Assembly (NCBI GenBank): GCA_013694885.1
Contig: JACDBO010000460.1
Span: 1-5,665 of the forward strand
DNA length: 5,665 nt
Direction of reading: 5' to 3'
DNA from: Chloroflexia bacterium
GTDB lineage: Bacteria; Chloroflexota; Chloroflexia; Thermomicrobiales; UBA6265
The notes under the pieces are model-generated. The model saw only the letters and a list, made by a program, of their open reading frames with translations. It was not told the origin of the DNA and ran no database searches. Positions 1-5,463 of the stretch are shown here, piece after piece. The position numbers and the translations under genes were made by a program. Each line of letters opens with the position of its first letter. Position 1 is the stretch's first letter.

Positions 1-1
1 G

Positions 2-781
2 CGCCTGACGACGCGCGGCGAGCTGCTCCGCTCCGACACACCTGACTCGATGCGGCCCTTCGCGCTGGCGATCTCCGCTCCCCACGTCCAGCGGGCCTGG
101 GATGAGCTGCCGGAGGCGATCCGAACAGGCGAGCCGACCTTTCCCCGCGTTCACGGCCTCGGCTTCTGGGACTATCTCGCCGCGCACCCGGAGGAAGGAG
201 CGCTCTTCGACGGGGCGATGAGCGGGGTGGTCGGCAGCCGGGCCCAGGCCCTCCTCGCCGCCCGGGACCTTTCCGCTGTCGGTACACTCGTCGACGTCGG
301 CGGCGGGCAGGGCCGGTTGTTGGCGGCGGTCCTGGGAGCCGTTCCCGGCCTTCGCGGCGTCCTCTTCGATCGCCCGGAGGTGCTCGCCGAGGCGGAGCTG
401 ACCCTGGCCGCGGCCGCGGTGAGGGACCGATGTGACCTCGTCGGCGGTGACTTCTTCGCGGCGGTGCCTGCGGGCGGGGATGCCTACGTGCTGGCCCAAA
501 TTGTCCACGACTGGCCGGATGGGGAGGCGACGGCGATCCTCCGCTCGTGCCACCGGGCGATGACCACCGGCGCGCGGCTCTGGATCATCGAGCAATTGAT
601 CCAGCCGGGAGATGCCTTCGACGGGGTCAAGTTGAACGACCTCTTGATGCAGGTCCTCTTCGGCGGCCAGGAGCGGACGGTCGAGGAACACCGGGCGCTT
701 CTGGCCGCCGCCGGCTTTGGACAGATCACGGTCCACTCATCCAACCCGCCCTGGAGCGTGATCGAGGCCGTGCGTGACTGA
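2..781 (+). CDS. SAM-dependent O-methyltransferase, family 2 (5'-truncated by window edge)
   Basis: Predicted cytosolic enzyme that transfers a methyl group from S-adenosylmethionine to a hydroxyl of a small molecule (Methyltransferase_2 family: plant COMT-like, acetylserotonin and polyketide O-methyltransferases). The reading frame is open from base 2. The residues before the ATG at 50 (TTRGELLRSDTPDSMR) match the end of the family's N-terminal winged-helix dimerisation domain, so that ATG is internal and the true start lies outside the window. About 259 codons are visible, against roughly 330-350 for the family. The SAM-binding loop DVGGGQG is at 293-313, followed by DRPEV and the acidic GDFF segment. 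HDWPD carries the catalytic-type histidine at 506-508. The later IIEQ and QERT segments hold glutamates matching the family's catalytic positions, and the C-terminal LLAAAGF is typical. The enzyme looks intact and active, but the substrate cannot be told. No link to the downstream operon is visible beyond orientation. Confidence 0.9.
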   Translation, partial: RLTTRGELLRSDTPDSMRPFALAISAPHVQRAWDELPEAIRTGEPTFPRVHGLGFWDYLAAHPEEGALFDGAMSGVVGSRAQALLAARDLSAVGTLVDVGGGQGRLLAAVLGAVPGLRGVLFDRPEVLAEAELTLAAAAVRDRCDLVGGDFFAAVPAGGDAYVLAQIVHDWPDGEATAILRSCHRAMTTGARLWIIEQLIQPGDAFDGVKLNDLLMQVLFGGQERTVEEHRALLAAAGFGQITVHSSNPPWSVIEAVRD

Positions 782-903
782 GCTCCATCGCTGAGCCGTT
801 CGGTTTCGCGGATCTCACGCGACCCTTTGTATGCCGACACGCCCTACGACGCCCCCGTGTCACAGGCCTCGCTGGTTATCAAGCGGGGGATAGCCCTACT
901 GTC

Positions 904-937
904 GATTCCCCGGCTGGCCGCGATTCGCCGGCTGGCC
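904..937. repeat. 16-bp tandem direct repeat upstream of the two-component operon (candidate operator)
   Basis: GATTCCCCGGCTGGCC at 904-919 is repeated as GATTCGCCGGCTGGCC at 922-937, with one mismatch in 16 and a period of 18 bp. It lies about 120 bp before the probable kinase start and just upstream of a weak -10-like CATACT at 947-952, so the second copy would cover the -35 region. Two head-to-tail copies suit a response-regulator dimer, so autoregulation by the neighbouring NarL-type regulator is a reasonable guess. The rest of 782-1057 shows no gene, no convincing terminator and no strong sigma-70 promoter. Confidence 0.4.
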
Positions 938-1057
938 CGCACTCGGCATACTGGGTTTGGGACGTGAGACGAGGGCCGGCTCGCGGTTCCGCACCGGGCC
1001 ACCGGTTTCTCCGCCCCCCGGATGGAGGCGGCGCACAATCACGGAAGCGGGCACTTG

Positions 1058-2431
1058 ATGGAGCAGTCGTCGCCGACATCGAACCCTAACCTACGCCCCA
1101 CGACTGAATCGACACCCGGCGGCATCGACGCGGGCGCGATCCGGCGCATGGACATCGTCAGCTCATCGGACTCGATCTGGACGCGTTTGCGGAATCTGCC
1201 CGGCGTCCGCTCCTGGAAGTTCCTGAGCGACGGGATGTTCCTGGCGCTCAGCTTCCCCATCGGTCTCTTCTGGTTTATCGCCATCGTCGTGTTGGGCGCC
1301 GTTGGCGTCTCGCTCGCGGTCGTCCTGGTCGGGTTCCTGATCCTCATGGTGCTGGTCGCCTTGACCCGGCGCGGGGCGCAGTTCGAGCGCCGCCGCATCC
1401 AGGAATTTCTCGACGAAACGATCCTCGTTCCCTACCGCCCACGCCCACGAGAAGGCGGATGGTTCCGCCGCCGAACCGCGCGATTCCGGGAGCGGACCCT
1501 GTGGCGTGATCTGTCCTACCTCATGCTCCTCTTCCCGGTCGGGATCGCGGAACTCGCGATCCTCTTCACCGCGCTCATCGCGCCGGTGGCGATGATCACC
1601 TCGCCATTGACCTTCTGGATCGGTCAGGGGCCGGAACCGTTCGGCGCCTGGAACATCGATCATTTCGGCGAAGCACTGGTTGCGGTGCTGCTCGGCCTCC
1701 TCTTGACTGTACCCGCCGCCATGCTCATCAACCTGACCGCACGGGGGCACCTGTTGCTCGCGCGCCGGCTGCTCGGCCCGGCCTCGGAGGAGGCGCTGGC
1801 GGAGCGGGTCGAGGAGTTGACCGAGAGCCGGTCGGCGGTGATGCGAGCCGCCCATCTCGAACGGAGGCGGATCGAGCGCGACTTGCACGACGGCGCCCAG
1901 CAGCGGCTCGTCGCCCTGGCGATGGACCTCGGTCTCGCCCGCGAGAAGCTGGAGCGGGACCCGGAGGACGCGAAGCGCCTGATCGAGCGCTCGCACGACG
2001 AAGCCAAGCGCGTGCTCGTCGAGCTGCGCGAACTCGTCCGCGGCATCTACCCGGCGGTGCTGAGCGACCGCGGTCTCGACGCCGCCCTCTCCGCCATTGC
2101 TGGGCGCTCGCCCGTACCTGTGACCGTCGATGTAGACCTGCCTGGCCGCTTGCCGGAGGAGGTCGAGGGGACCGCCTACTTCGTCGTCGTCGAGGCACTC
2201 GCCAACATCAGCAAGCACAGCGACGCCACCAAGGCCCTGGTCAATGTGCGGCGGGACGGTCCCTGGCTGCGGATCGAGATCACCGACAACGGCAAGGGTG
2301 GGGCGGACTCCACCGCCGGCACGGGACTGCGCGGCCTGCGAGACCGCATTGCCGCGCTCGACGGCCGCATGGCCCTCACCAGCCCGCCGGGCGGTGGCAC
2401 GACGCTGGCAGTAGACTTTCCATGCGCGTAG
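1058..2431 (+). CDS. Membrane sensor histidine kinase (sensor domain + HisKA_3 + HATPase_c, NarL type)
   Basis: Predicted membrane kinase that autophosphorylates on histidine and passes the phosphate to the regulator encoded next. Numbered from the ATG at 1058, residues 1-60 are a polar cytosolic leader. Hydrophobic stretches at about 61-102, 152-188 and 205-226 form a multi-pass region with the look of the 'Putative sensor' domain (PF13796) of actinobacterial and Chloroflexota kinases, with no large extracellular loop. A charged linker follows, then the HisKA_3 motif ERDLHDGAQQRL with phospho-acceptor H277. The ATPase domain shows the N box EALANISKH (N383), the G1 box DNGKG (D410) and the G2 box GTGLRGL (from G421). 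All catalytic motifs are present. An in-frame ATG at 1022 has no Shine-Dalgarno and would add an atypical 12 residues; 1058 is preceded by a modest GGAAG at 1043-1047; a third ATG at 1148 is also possible. The end overlaps the regulator start by 10 bases. The signal is unknown. Confidence 0.9.
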   Translation: MEQSSPTSNPNLRPTTESTPGGIDAGAIRRMDIVSSSDSIWTRLRNLPGVRSWKFLSDGMFLALSFPIGLFWFIAIVVLGAVGVSLAVVLVGFLILMVLVALTRRGAQFERRRIQEFLDETILVPYRPRPREGGWFRRRTARFRERTLWRDLSYLMLLFPVGIAELAILFTALIAPVAMITSPLTFWIGQGPEPFGAWNIDHFGEALVAVLLGLLLTVPAAMLINLTARGHLLLARRLLGPASEEALAERVEELTESRSAVMRAAHLERRRIERDLHDGAQQRLVALAMDLGLAREKLERDPEDAKRLIERSHDEAKRVLVELRELVRGIYPAVLSDRGLDAALSAIAGRSPVPVTVDVDLPGRLPEEVEGTAYFVVVEALANISKHSDATKALVNVRRDGPWLRIEITDNGKGGADSTAGTGLRGLRDRIAALDGRMALTSPPGGGTTLAVDFPCA

Positions 2432-3075
2432 TGATCGCCGAAGACGCCGTGTTGCTGCGAGAAGGGCTCGTCCGCCTGCTGACCGAGCACGATGCGGAGG
2501 TCGTCGCCCAGGTGGCGAACGGTGACGATCTGGTCGCCGCCGTCGCCAGCCATCGCCCGGACGTCTCGATCGTCGACGTGCGGATGCCACCGACCTTCCG
2601 TGACGAAGGGTTGCGGGCGGCGATCCAGATCCGGCGACGCATCCCCGGCAGCCCGATCCTGGTCTTTTCGCAGTACGTGGAGGAACGCTACGCCGCCGAG
2701 TTGCTCGAAGGTGGGACCCGCGGCGTCGGCTACCTGCTCAAGGATCGCGTCGCCGACGTTCGGGACTTCATCCTCGCCGTCCGGCAAGTGGCCCAGGGCG
2801 GCACCGTCCTCGACCCCGAGGTCGTCACCCGGCGGCGCCGCGACGAGCGCCTGGCCGCCCTGACCCAGCGTGAGCAGGATGTCCTGGCCCTGATGGCCGA
2901 GGGGCGCACCAACAACGGCATCGCCGAGCGACTCTTCATCGGCGACGGCACGGTCGAGAAACACATCCGCGGCATCTTCGCCAAGCTTGGCCTGGAGGAA
3001 ACCGACACCGACCACCGCCGGGTTCTGGCCGTCCTGACCTATCTGCGGCTGGGCAGTGACGGACGTGGGGGGTGA
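2422..3075 (+). CDS. NarL/FixJ-family response regulator (receiver + LuxR HTH)
   Basis: Cytosolic DNA-binding transcription regulator, the expected partner of the kinase just upstream. The receiver domain (about 1-120) has the acidic pair E7/D8, phospho-acceptor D52 in IVDVRMPP, switch S83 in VFSQY and the conserved K107 in LLKD. The 'MPPTFRDEGL' and 'SQYVEERYA' stretches are typical of the subgroup that pairs with sensor-domain kinases. The LuxR-type helix-turn-helix lies at about 147-195 (LTQREQDVLALMAEG, recognition helix region GDGTVEKHIRGIFAKLGL), with the usual DHRRVLAVLTYLR tail. The length of 217 residues is normal. The ATG overlaps the kinase stop, implying translational coupling, and the stop overlaps the start of the acetyltransferase gene. 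Targets are unknown; the direct repeat at 904-937 is a candidate site. Confidence 0.93.
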   Translation: MRVVIAEDAVLLREGLVRLLTEHDAEVVAQVANGDDLVAAVASHRPDVSIVDVRMPPTFRDEGLRAAIQIRRRIPGSPILVFSQYVEERYAAELLEGGTRGVGYLLKDRVADVRDFILAVRQVAQGGTVLDPEVVTRRRRDERLAALTQREQDVLALMAEGRTNNGIAERLFIGDGTVEKHIRGIFAKLGLEETDTDHRRVLAVLTYLRLGSDGRGG

Positions 3076-3962
3076 TGAGCCGCGCGAAGGGCTACCGGGT
3101 GATTCACGAACTGCCGAGGGAGCGGTTTTCCGCGGCGGCACCGCTCTTCGCACCCATCTGGTTCGACGAGGCGCAGATCGGGGCGGCGCTGAGTGGGCGG
3201 CAGCCGGGGCGTCTCTTCGTCGACGACCCGCAGCGGCCCAGGGCCGCGCTGCTCTGCCGCACCTACGGCTTCTACCCGGCTGGCGACCCGCACTCCTCCA
3301 CCCTGCGAGCCTTTATCGCCGGCGCCCCGGCGGAGGCAGCGGTCTTCGACACCCTCTTTGGCTACATGGTCGACGACGCCTGGCGTGAGGCGCTGCTCCA
3401 TGACCACGGTGACGATCTGACGGTGATCGGTCGCGAGGCGTTCCACTTCTTGAACGAGGCGTCGACACAGGTCATCGACCCCCCGGCGGATGTCCGGTTG
3501 CTGCCGCTCGATGCCGCGCTGGCGAAGCGCGTCGACGACGAGTTGGGGCAGATGATCGGCGCCTTCTGGGGCGGGTACGCAGCGTTCGCGGCCGGCGGCT
3601 TCGGGACATGCGCGCTGATCGACGACAGAGTCGCCGGTGTCGCCTACGCCATCGCCGTCAGCGACCGCACCGCCAACATCGACATCGAGACGGCCGTGCC
3701 CTTTCGCCGTCGCGGTCTCGCCACCCTGACCGCTGCCGCCTTTGTCGCCGCCTGCCAGGAACGCGGCCTGACCGCTACCTGGGGTTGCGACACGGCGAAC
3801 GAGGCATCCGCCGCCCTCGCCCACCGACTCGGCTTTGTCCAAGATGCGCCGCACGCCCAGCTCAGCCCGAGGCCAGGCATCGCCAGGGTGCGGACGAAGG
3901 GAGTGTGGAGTCAGCGGGAGAGCGACAAGTCACAGACGCTTCAACGGTATGCGAGAATCTGA
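3072..3962 (+). CDS. GNAT-family N-acetyltransferase, ZmaR-like (PF12746 type)
   Basis: Predicted acetyl-CoA-dependent N-acetyltransferase resembling the family of ZmaR, the zwittermicin A resistance acetyltransferase of Bacillus cereus. The N-terminal half has the family-like GRLFVDDPQRPRAALL and GFYPAGDP segments. The C-terminal GNAT core shows GFGTC (from residue 176), the strand IDIETAV (from 203), the acetyl-CoA pyrophosphate-binding loop FRRRGLA (residues 211-217), and WGCDTANEASAALAHRLGF (from 237), which closely follows the family pattern of W-x-C-D-x-x-N with a final LGF. The start is either GTG at 3072, overlapping the regulator stop by 4 bases, or ATG at 3075, sharing one base; both imply coupling to the two-component genes. 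The last 25 or so residues are polar, lower in GC and unlike the family core, so they may be run-on into the neighbouring module. The substrate is unknown: an antibiotic or toxin is possible, a housekeeping amine equally so. Confidence 0.83.
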   Translation: MMSRAKGYRVIHELPRERFSAAAPLFAPIWFDEAQIGAALSGRQPGRLFVDDPQRPRAALLCRTYGFYPAGDPHSSTLRAFIAGAPAEAAVFDTLFGYMVDDAWREALLHDHGDDLTVIGREAFHFLNEASTQVIDPPADVRLLPLDAALAKRVDDELGQMIGAFWGGYAAFAAGGFGTCALIDDRVAGVAYAIAVSDRTANIDIETAVPFRRRGLATLTAAAFVAACQERGLTATWGCDTANEASAALAHRLGFVQDAPHAQLSPRPGIARVRTKGVWSQRESDKSQTLQRYARI

Positions 3963-4001
3963 GCATCTGTCTGCACCAACAATGGGTGAGAGGTCGATTC
4001 G

Positions 4002-4030
4002 TTGCGACACGCATCGATATGTAATACTAT
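4002..4030 (+). promoter_or_regulatory. Candidate sigma-70 promoter for hicAB
   Basis: TTGCGA at 4002-4007 (4 of 6 to the -35 consensus) and TACTAT at 4025-4030 (4 of 6 to the -10 consensus) are separated by 17 bp. They lie in a locally AT-rich patch within otherwise GC-rich DNA, directly before hicA. Transcription would start near 4037, leaving a very short leader. This is prediction from spacing and context only. Confidence 0.45.
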
Positions 4031-4044
4031 CAGCAGTACTATCA
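4025..4044. repeat. 8-bp direct repeat overlapping the hicAB promoter (candidate HicB operator)
   Basis: TACTATCA occurs at 4025-4032 and again at 4037-4044, a 12-bp period that is about one helical turn. The first copy contains the -10 element and the second covers the expected transcription start. The HicB protein downstream has a ribbon-helix-helix domain, a fold that often binds short tandem repeats at its own promoter, so this is a plausible autoregulatory site. Binding is inferred. Confidence 0.4.
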
Positions 4045-4058
4045 TGATGACGACCTGA
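4044..4058 (+). other. Possible 4-codon leader (MMTT-stop) abutting hicA, or remnant of its original start
   Basis: Two adjacent ATGs at 4044 and 4047 open a frame that stops after MMTT at TGA 4056-4058. That stop overlaps a CTG at 4055-4057 in the hicA frame, directly before family-like residues SRRERLFQRIV. Inserting one base near 4055-4057 would join ATG to this segment and give a usual-looking HicA N-terminus. It is therefore either a one-base loss at the toxin start or a coupling minicistron that feeds a non-standard start. Confidence 0.3.
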
Positions 4059-4087
4059 GTCGACGCGAGCGGCTGTTCCAGCGGATC

Positions 4088-4297
4088 GTGCAGCGACCGC
4101 CCACGGCGCGCTTTAGTGACGTACAGGCCATCCTTGCTGAGTTTGGCTGGACGCACGCCCGCACGAGAGGCAGTCATGCCATCTTCGTCAAGGGAGGAGA
4201 GCGGTCGATCACCGTTCCCGTTCACGATCAGAAGGTGGGTCGCCGCTATCTCGATCAGATCCGCGAGCGATTGGGTCTGGACGATCTGGTCGAGTAA
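4088..4297 (+). CDS. hicA: HicA-family mRNA interferase toxin
   Basis: Small cytosolic toxin of a type II toxin-antitoxin system; HicA proteins have a dsRBD-like fold and cleave mRNA in a translation-independent way. The body shows the helix FSDVQAILAEFGW, then RTRGSHAIF with the catalytic-type histidine (residue 30 from the GTG at 4088), the strand ITVPVHDQ and the C-terminal helix YLDQIRERLGL, which is the whole core of the family. GTG at 4088 is the first standard start in the frame and gives 69 residues. However, the frame is open back to 4025, and codons 4058-4087 read SRRERLFQRI, matching the N-terminal helix of longer HicA relatives. No ATG, GTG or TTG precedes that segment; only CTG at 4055 and 4073 are available. 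No good Shine-Dalgarno is seen for any of these starts. hicB follows 15 bases after the stop. The family call is firm, but the start and full activity are not. Confidence 0.85.
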   Translation: MQRPPTARFSDVQAILAEFGWTHARTRGSHAIFVKGGERSITVPVHDQKVGRRYLDQIRERLGLDDLVE

Positions 4298-4312
4298 CTC
4301 GGGGGTATCCTC

Positions 4313-4741
4313 ATGCGCAAGCCACTGACTGACTATCTGGCGATGCACTATCCATTCAAGGTCGTCGCCGAACCGGACGGTGCGTACTTCATCGAGTTCC
4401 CCGATCTACCCGGCTGCATGACCCAGGCGCAGCGTGCCGAAGACATCGGCCCCATGGCCGAGGAGATTCGGACGCTCTGGCTCGAGACGGAGTACGAGCG
4501 CGGCGCGGAGATCCCGCTGCCATCGGCACCGGTGGAGTACAGCGGCAAGTTCGTGCTGCGCCTGCCGAAGTCGCTCCATCGTGCGCTGGCCGACTCCGCG
4601 GCGTTGGATGGCGTCAGCCTCAACCAGTACGTTGTCATGCTCCTGGCGCGGGGCGACACACAGGCGGCGGTCCAGCGGCACGTCGAGCGCCTGGCCAAGC
4701 ACACCCGCCACTCCGGGTTGGTATCAACATCGGCAGACTGA
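4313..4741 (+). CDS. hicB: HicB-family antitoxin with C-terminal ribbon-helix-helix domain
   Basis: Antitoxin that binds and blocks HicA and usually represses its own operon. The N-terminal HicB-like domain (about 13-70) contains the degraded RNase-H-like core YPFKVVAEPDGAYFIEFPDLPGC, with FPDLPGC at residues 29-35, followed by PMAEEIRTLWLETEYE. A linker IPLPSAPVEY leads into the DNA-binding ribbon-helix-helix segment SGKFVLRLPKSLHRALA (77-93) and VSLNQYVVMLLA (101-112), then a polar tail to residue 142. The length is normal for HicB proteins with both domains. A GGGGG at 4301-4305, seven bases before the ATG, serves as a weak ribosome-binding site. The gap to hicA is short, so the pair is one operon. 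The tandem repeat at 4025-4044 is a candidate binding site. Confidence 0.92.
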   Translation: MRKPLTDYLAMHYPFKVVAEPDGAYFIEFPDLPGCMTQAQRAEDIGPMAEEIRTLWLETEYERGAEIPLPSAPVEYSGKFVLRLPKSLHRALADSAALDGVSLNQYVVMLLARGDTQAAVQRHVERLAKHTRHSGLVSTSAD

Positions 4742-4762
4742 GAAGCGCCGGCGTGGGCAGGA

Positions 4763-4809
4763 ATGCGCGCGATGTGGGAAGATGCGCGCAGCACGTTACG
4801 TGTACGTAC
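4763..4809. repeat. Short intergenic repeats: ATGCGCGC pair and GTACGTAC palindrome
   Basis: In the 85-base gap between hicB and the next gene, ATGCGCGC occurs at 4763-4770 and 4782-4789, and the palindrome GTACGTAC sits at 4802-4809 beside further TACGT units. No terminator stem with a T-run and no clear promoter are seen. The repeats could be regulatory or chance in GC-rich DNA. Confidence 0.25.
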
Positions 4810-4826
4810 TAGCCCCGTCCTGAGTC

Positions 4827-5267
4827 ATGAATCCTGGGAGCGCAGCGGCCACCATGCTCACGATCACCGTCGGTGACCTGACCTTTGCGGCGCGGTTCGA
4901 GGAGGAAGCGGCGCCGGCGACGTGCGCGGCCTTCCGGGCGGTGCTGCCGTTCGTCAGCCGGCTGATCCATGCCCGGTGGAGCGGCGAGGCCGGCTGGGTG
5001 CCGCTCGGCGACTACCGGCTCGGCGTCAGCTTCGAGAACGCGACCAGCTACCCGTCGCCAGGCGAAATCCTCTTCTACCCCGGTGGCTACAGCGAGACCG
5101 AAATCCTCGTTCCGTACGGCCACAGCTGCTTCGCCAGCAAACTCGGCCAGTTGGCGGGCAACCATTTTCTGACCGTGGTCGAGGGCAACCCACAGTTGAA
5201 GGAGGTGGGCCGTCGCGTACTCTGGGAAGGCGCCCAGGAGATCCGGTTCGCGGAGCGGGAGGAATGA
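4827..5267 (+). CDS. DUF3830 family protein (cyclophilin-like fold suspected)
   Basis: Conserved protein of unassigned function. Numbered from the ATG at 4827, the family-like blocks are LIHARWSGEAGWVPLGD (46-62), FENATSYPSPGEILFYPGG (69-87), SETEILVPYG (89-98), CFASKLGQLAGNHFLTVVEGN (from 101) and RRVLWEGAQEIRF near the end, covering almost the whole length. DUF3830 proteins are thought to relate to the cyclophilin-like TM1367 superfamily, a small beta-barrel; no catalytic role is established to my knowledge. There is no signal peptide or membrane segment, so it is cytosolic. A second ATG at 4854 (residue 10) sits right before the conserved domain (ITVGDLTF) and has a distant GGGAG at 4836-4840, whereas 4827 has no ribosome-binding site. 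The true start may therefore be 4854. The next gene encodes a BMP-type binding protein 196 bases away, which suggests a small-molecule transport or catabolism locus. Confidence 0.8.
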   Translation: MNPGSAAATMLTITVGDLTFAARFEEEAAPATCAAFRAVLPFVSRLIHARWSGEAGWVPLGDYRLGVSFENATSYPSPGEILFYPGGYSETEILVPYGHSCFASKLGQLAGNHFLTVVEGNPQLKEVGRRVLWEGAQEIRFAEREE

Positions 5268-5308
5268 CCCGGATGGTTCGTCGGCCACGATGTAGCGCCA
5301 CCCCTCCC

Positions 5309-5400
5309 TGTCATTTCGAGCCGCAGCGAGAAATCTCTCGTTTCGAGGGAAACCAGTGCCCATAAACGAGAAATTCCTCGCGCTGCGCTCGGAATGACGG
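5309..5400. repeat. Long imperfect inverted repeat ('HSERSARN'-type dispersed intergenic element)
   Basis: The left arm at 5309-5340 begins TGTCATTTCGAGC and ends AAATCTCTCG. The right arm at 5367-5400 begins CGAGAAATTCCTCG and ends CTCGGAATGACGG. They are near reverse complements over some 30 positions, with a few mismatches and small gaps, around a 26-base centre that itself holds GTTTC-GAGG-GAAAC (5340-5353). The TCATTCCGAGCGCAGCGAGGAAT-like theme is a familiar dispersed intergenic repeat in Chloroflexota and several other phyla, and gives false 'HSERSARN' peptides on the minus strand. It would fold into a long hairpin in RNA but has no T-run, so a simple intrinsic terminator is unlikely. 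Confidence 0.8.
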
Positions 5401-5450
5401 CAAACGGGCGAGTGAAGTAGCGTCGCCGTCAAAATTACGAAATAATCACT

Positions 5451-5457
5451 GGAGGAG
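5451..5457 (+). promoter_or_regulatory. Strong Shine-Dalgarno for the BMP binding-protein gene
   Basis: GGAGGAG ends six bases before the ATG at 5464. It is by far the best ribosome-binding site in the window and fixes this start. It is preceded by an AT-rich stretch (5430-5449) that may belong to a promoter, although no well-spaced -35/-10 pair could be made out. Confidence 0.8.
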
Positions 5458-5463
5458 CAGCAC

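Noticed and set aside
885..912. GGGGA...TCCCC pairing as a terminator for the methyltransferase gene
   Set aside because: The stem is only five pairs with a loop of about 16 bases and no T-run follows, so it is not supportable as a terminator.
1163..2590. 475-residue open reading frame on the minus strand opposite the kinase gene
   Set aside because: Its product is rich in Arg, Gly, Asp, Glu and Gln with no recognisable domain, and it lies antisense to a kinase with all its motifs intact. It is a typical GC-rich shadow.
2176..3153. 325-residue minus-strand frame opposite the response regulator
   Set aside because: It mirrors the conserved regulator codons, shows no family motif and starts inside the acetyltransferase gene, so it is a shadow.
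3039..3854. 271-residue minus-strand frame opposite the acetyltransferase
   Set aside because: Low-complexity Arg/Gly/Val-rich product without motifs; the plus strand carries a clear GNAT core.
3941..4348. 135-residue minus-strand frame opposite hicA
   Set aside because: Antisense to a recognisable HicA; no motif and no ribosome-binding site.
5309..5400. Inverted repeat as a CRISPR unit or insertion-sequence end
   Set aside because: There is only one palindromic copy with no regular spacers, no transposase frame and no visible target duplication.
5418..5446. AATAAT at 5441-5446 as the -10 box of the BMP gene
   Set aside because: The implied start of transcription would fall inside the Shine-Dalgarno sequence and there is no -35 match at the right distance.
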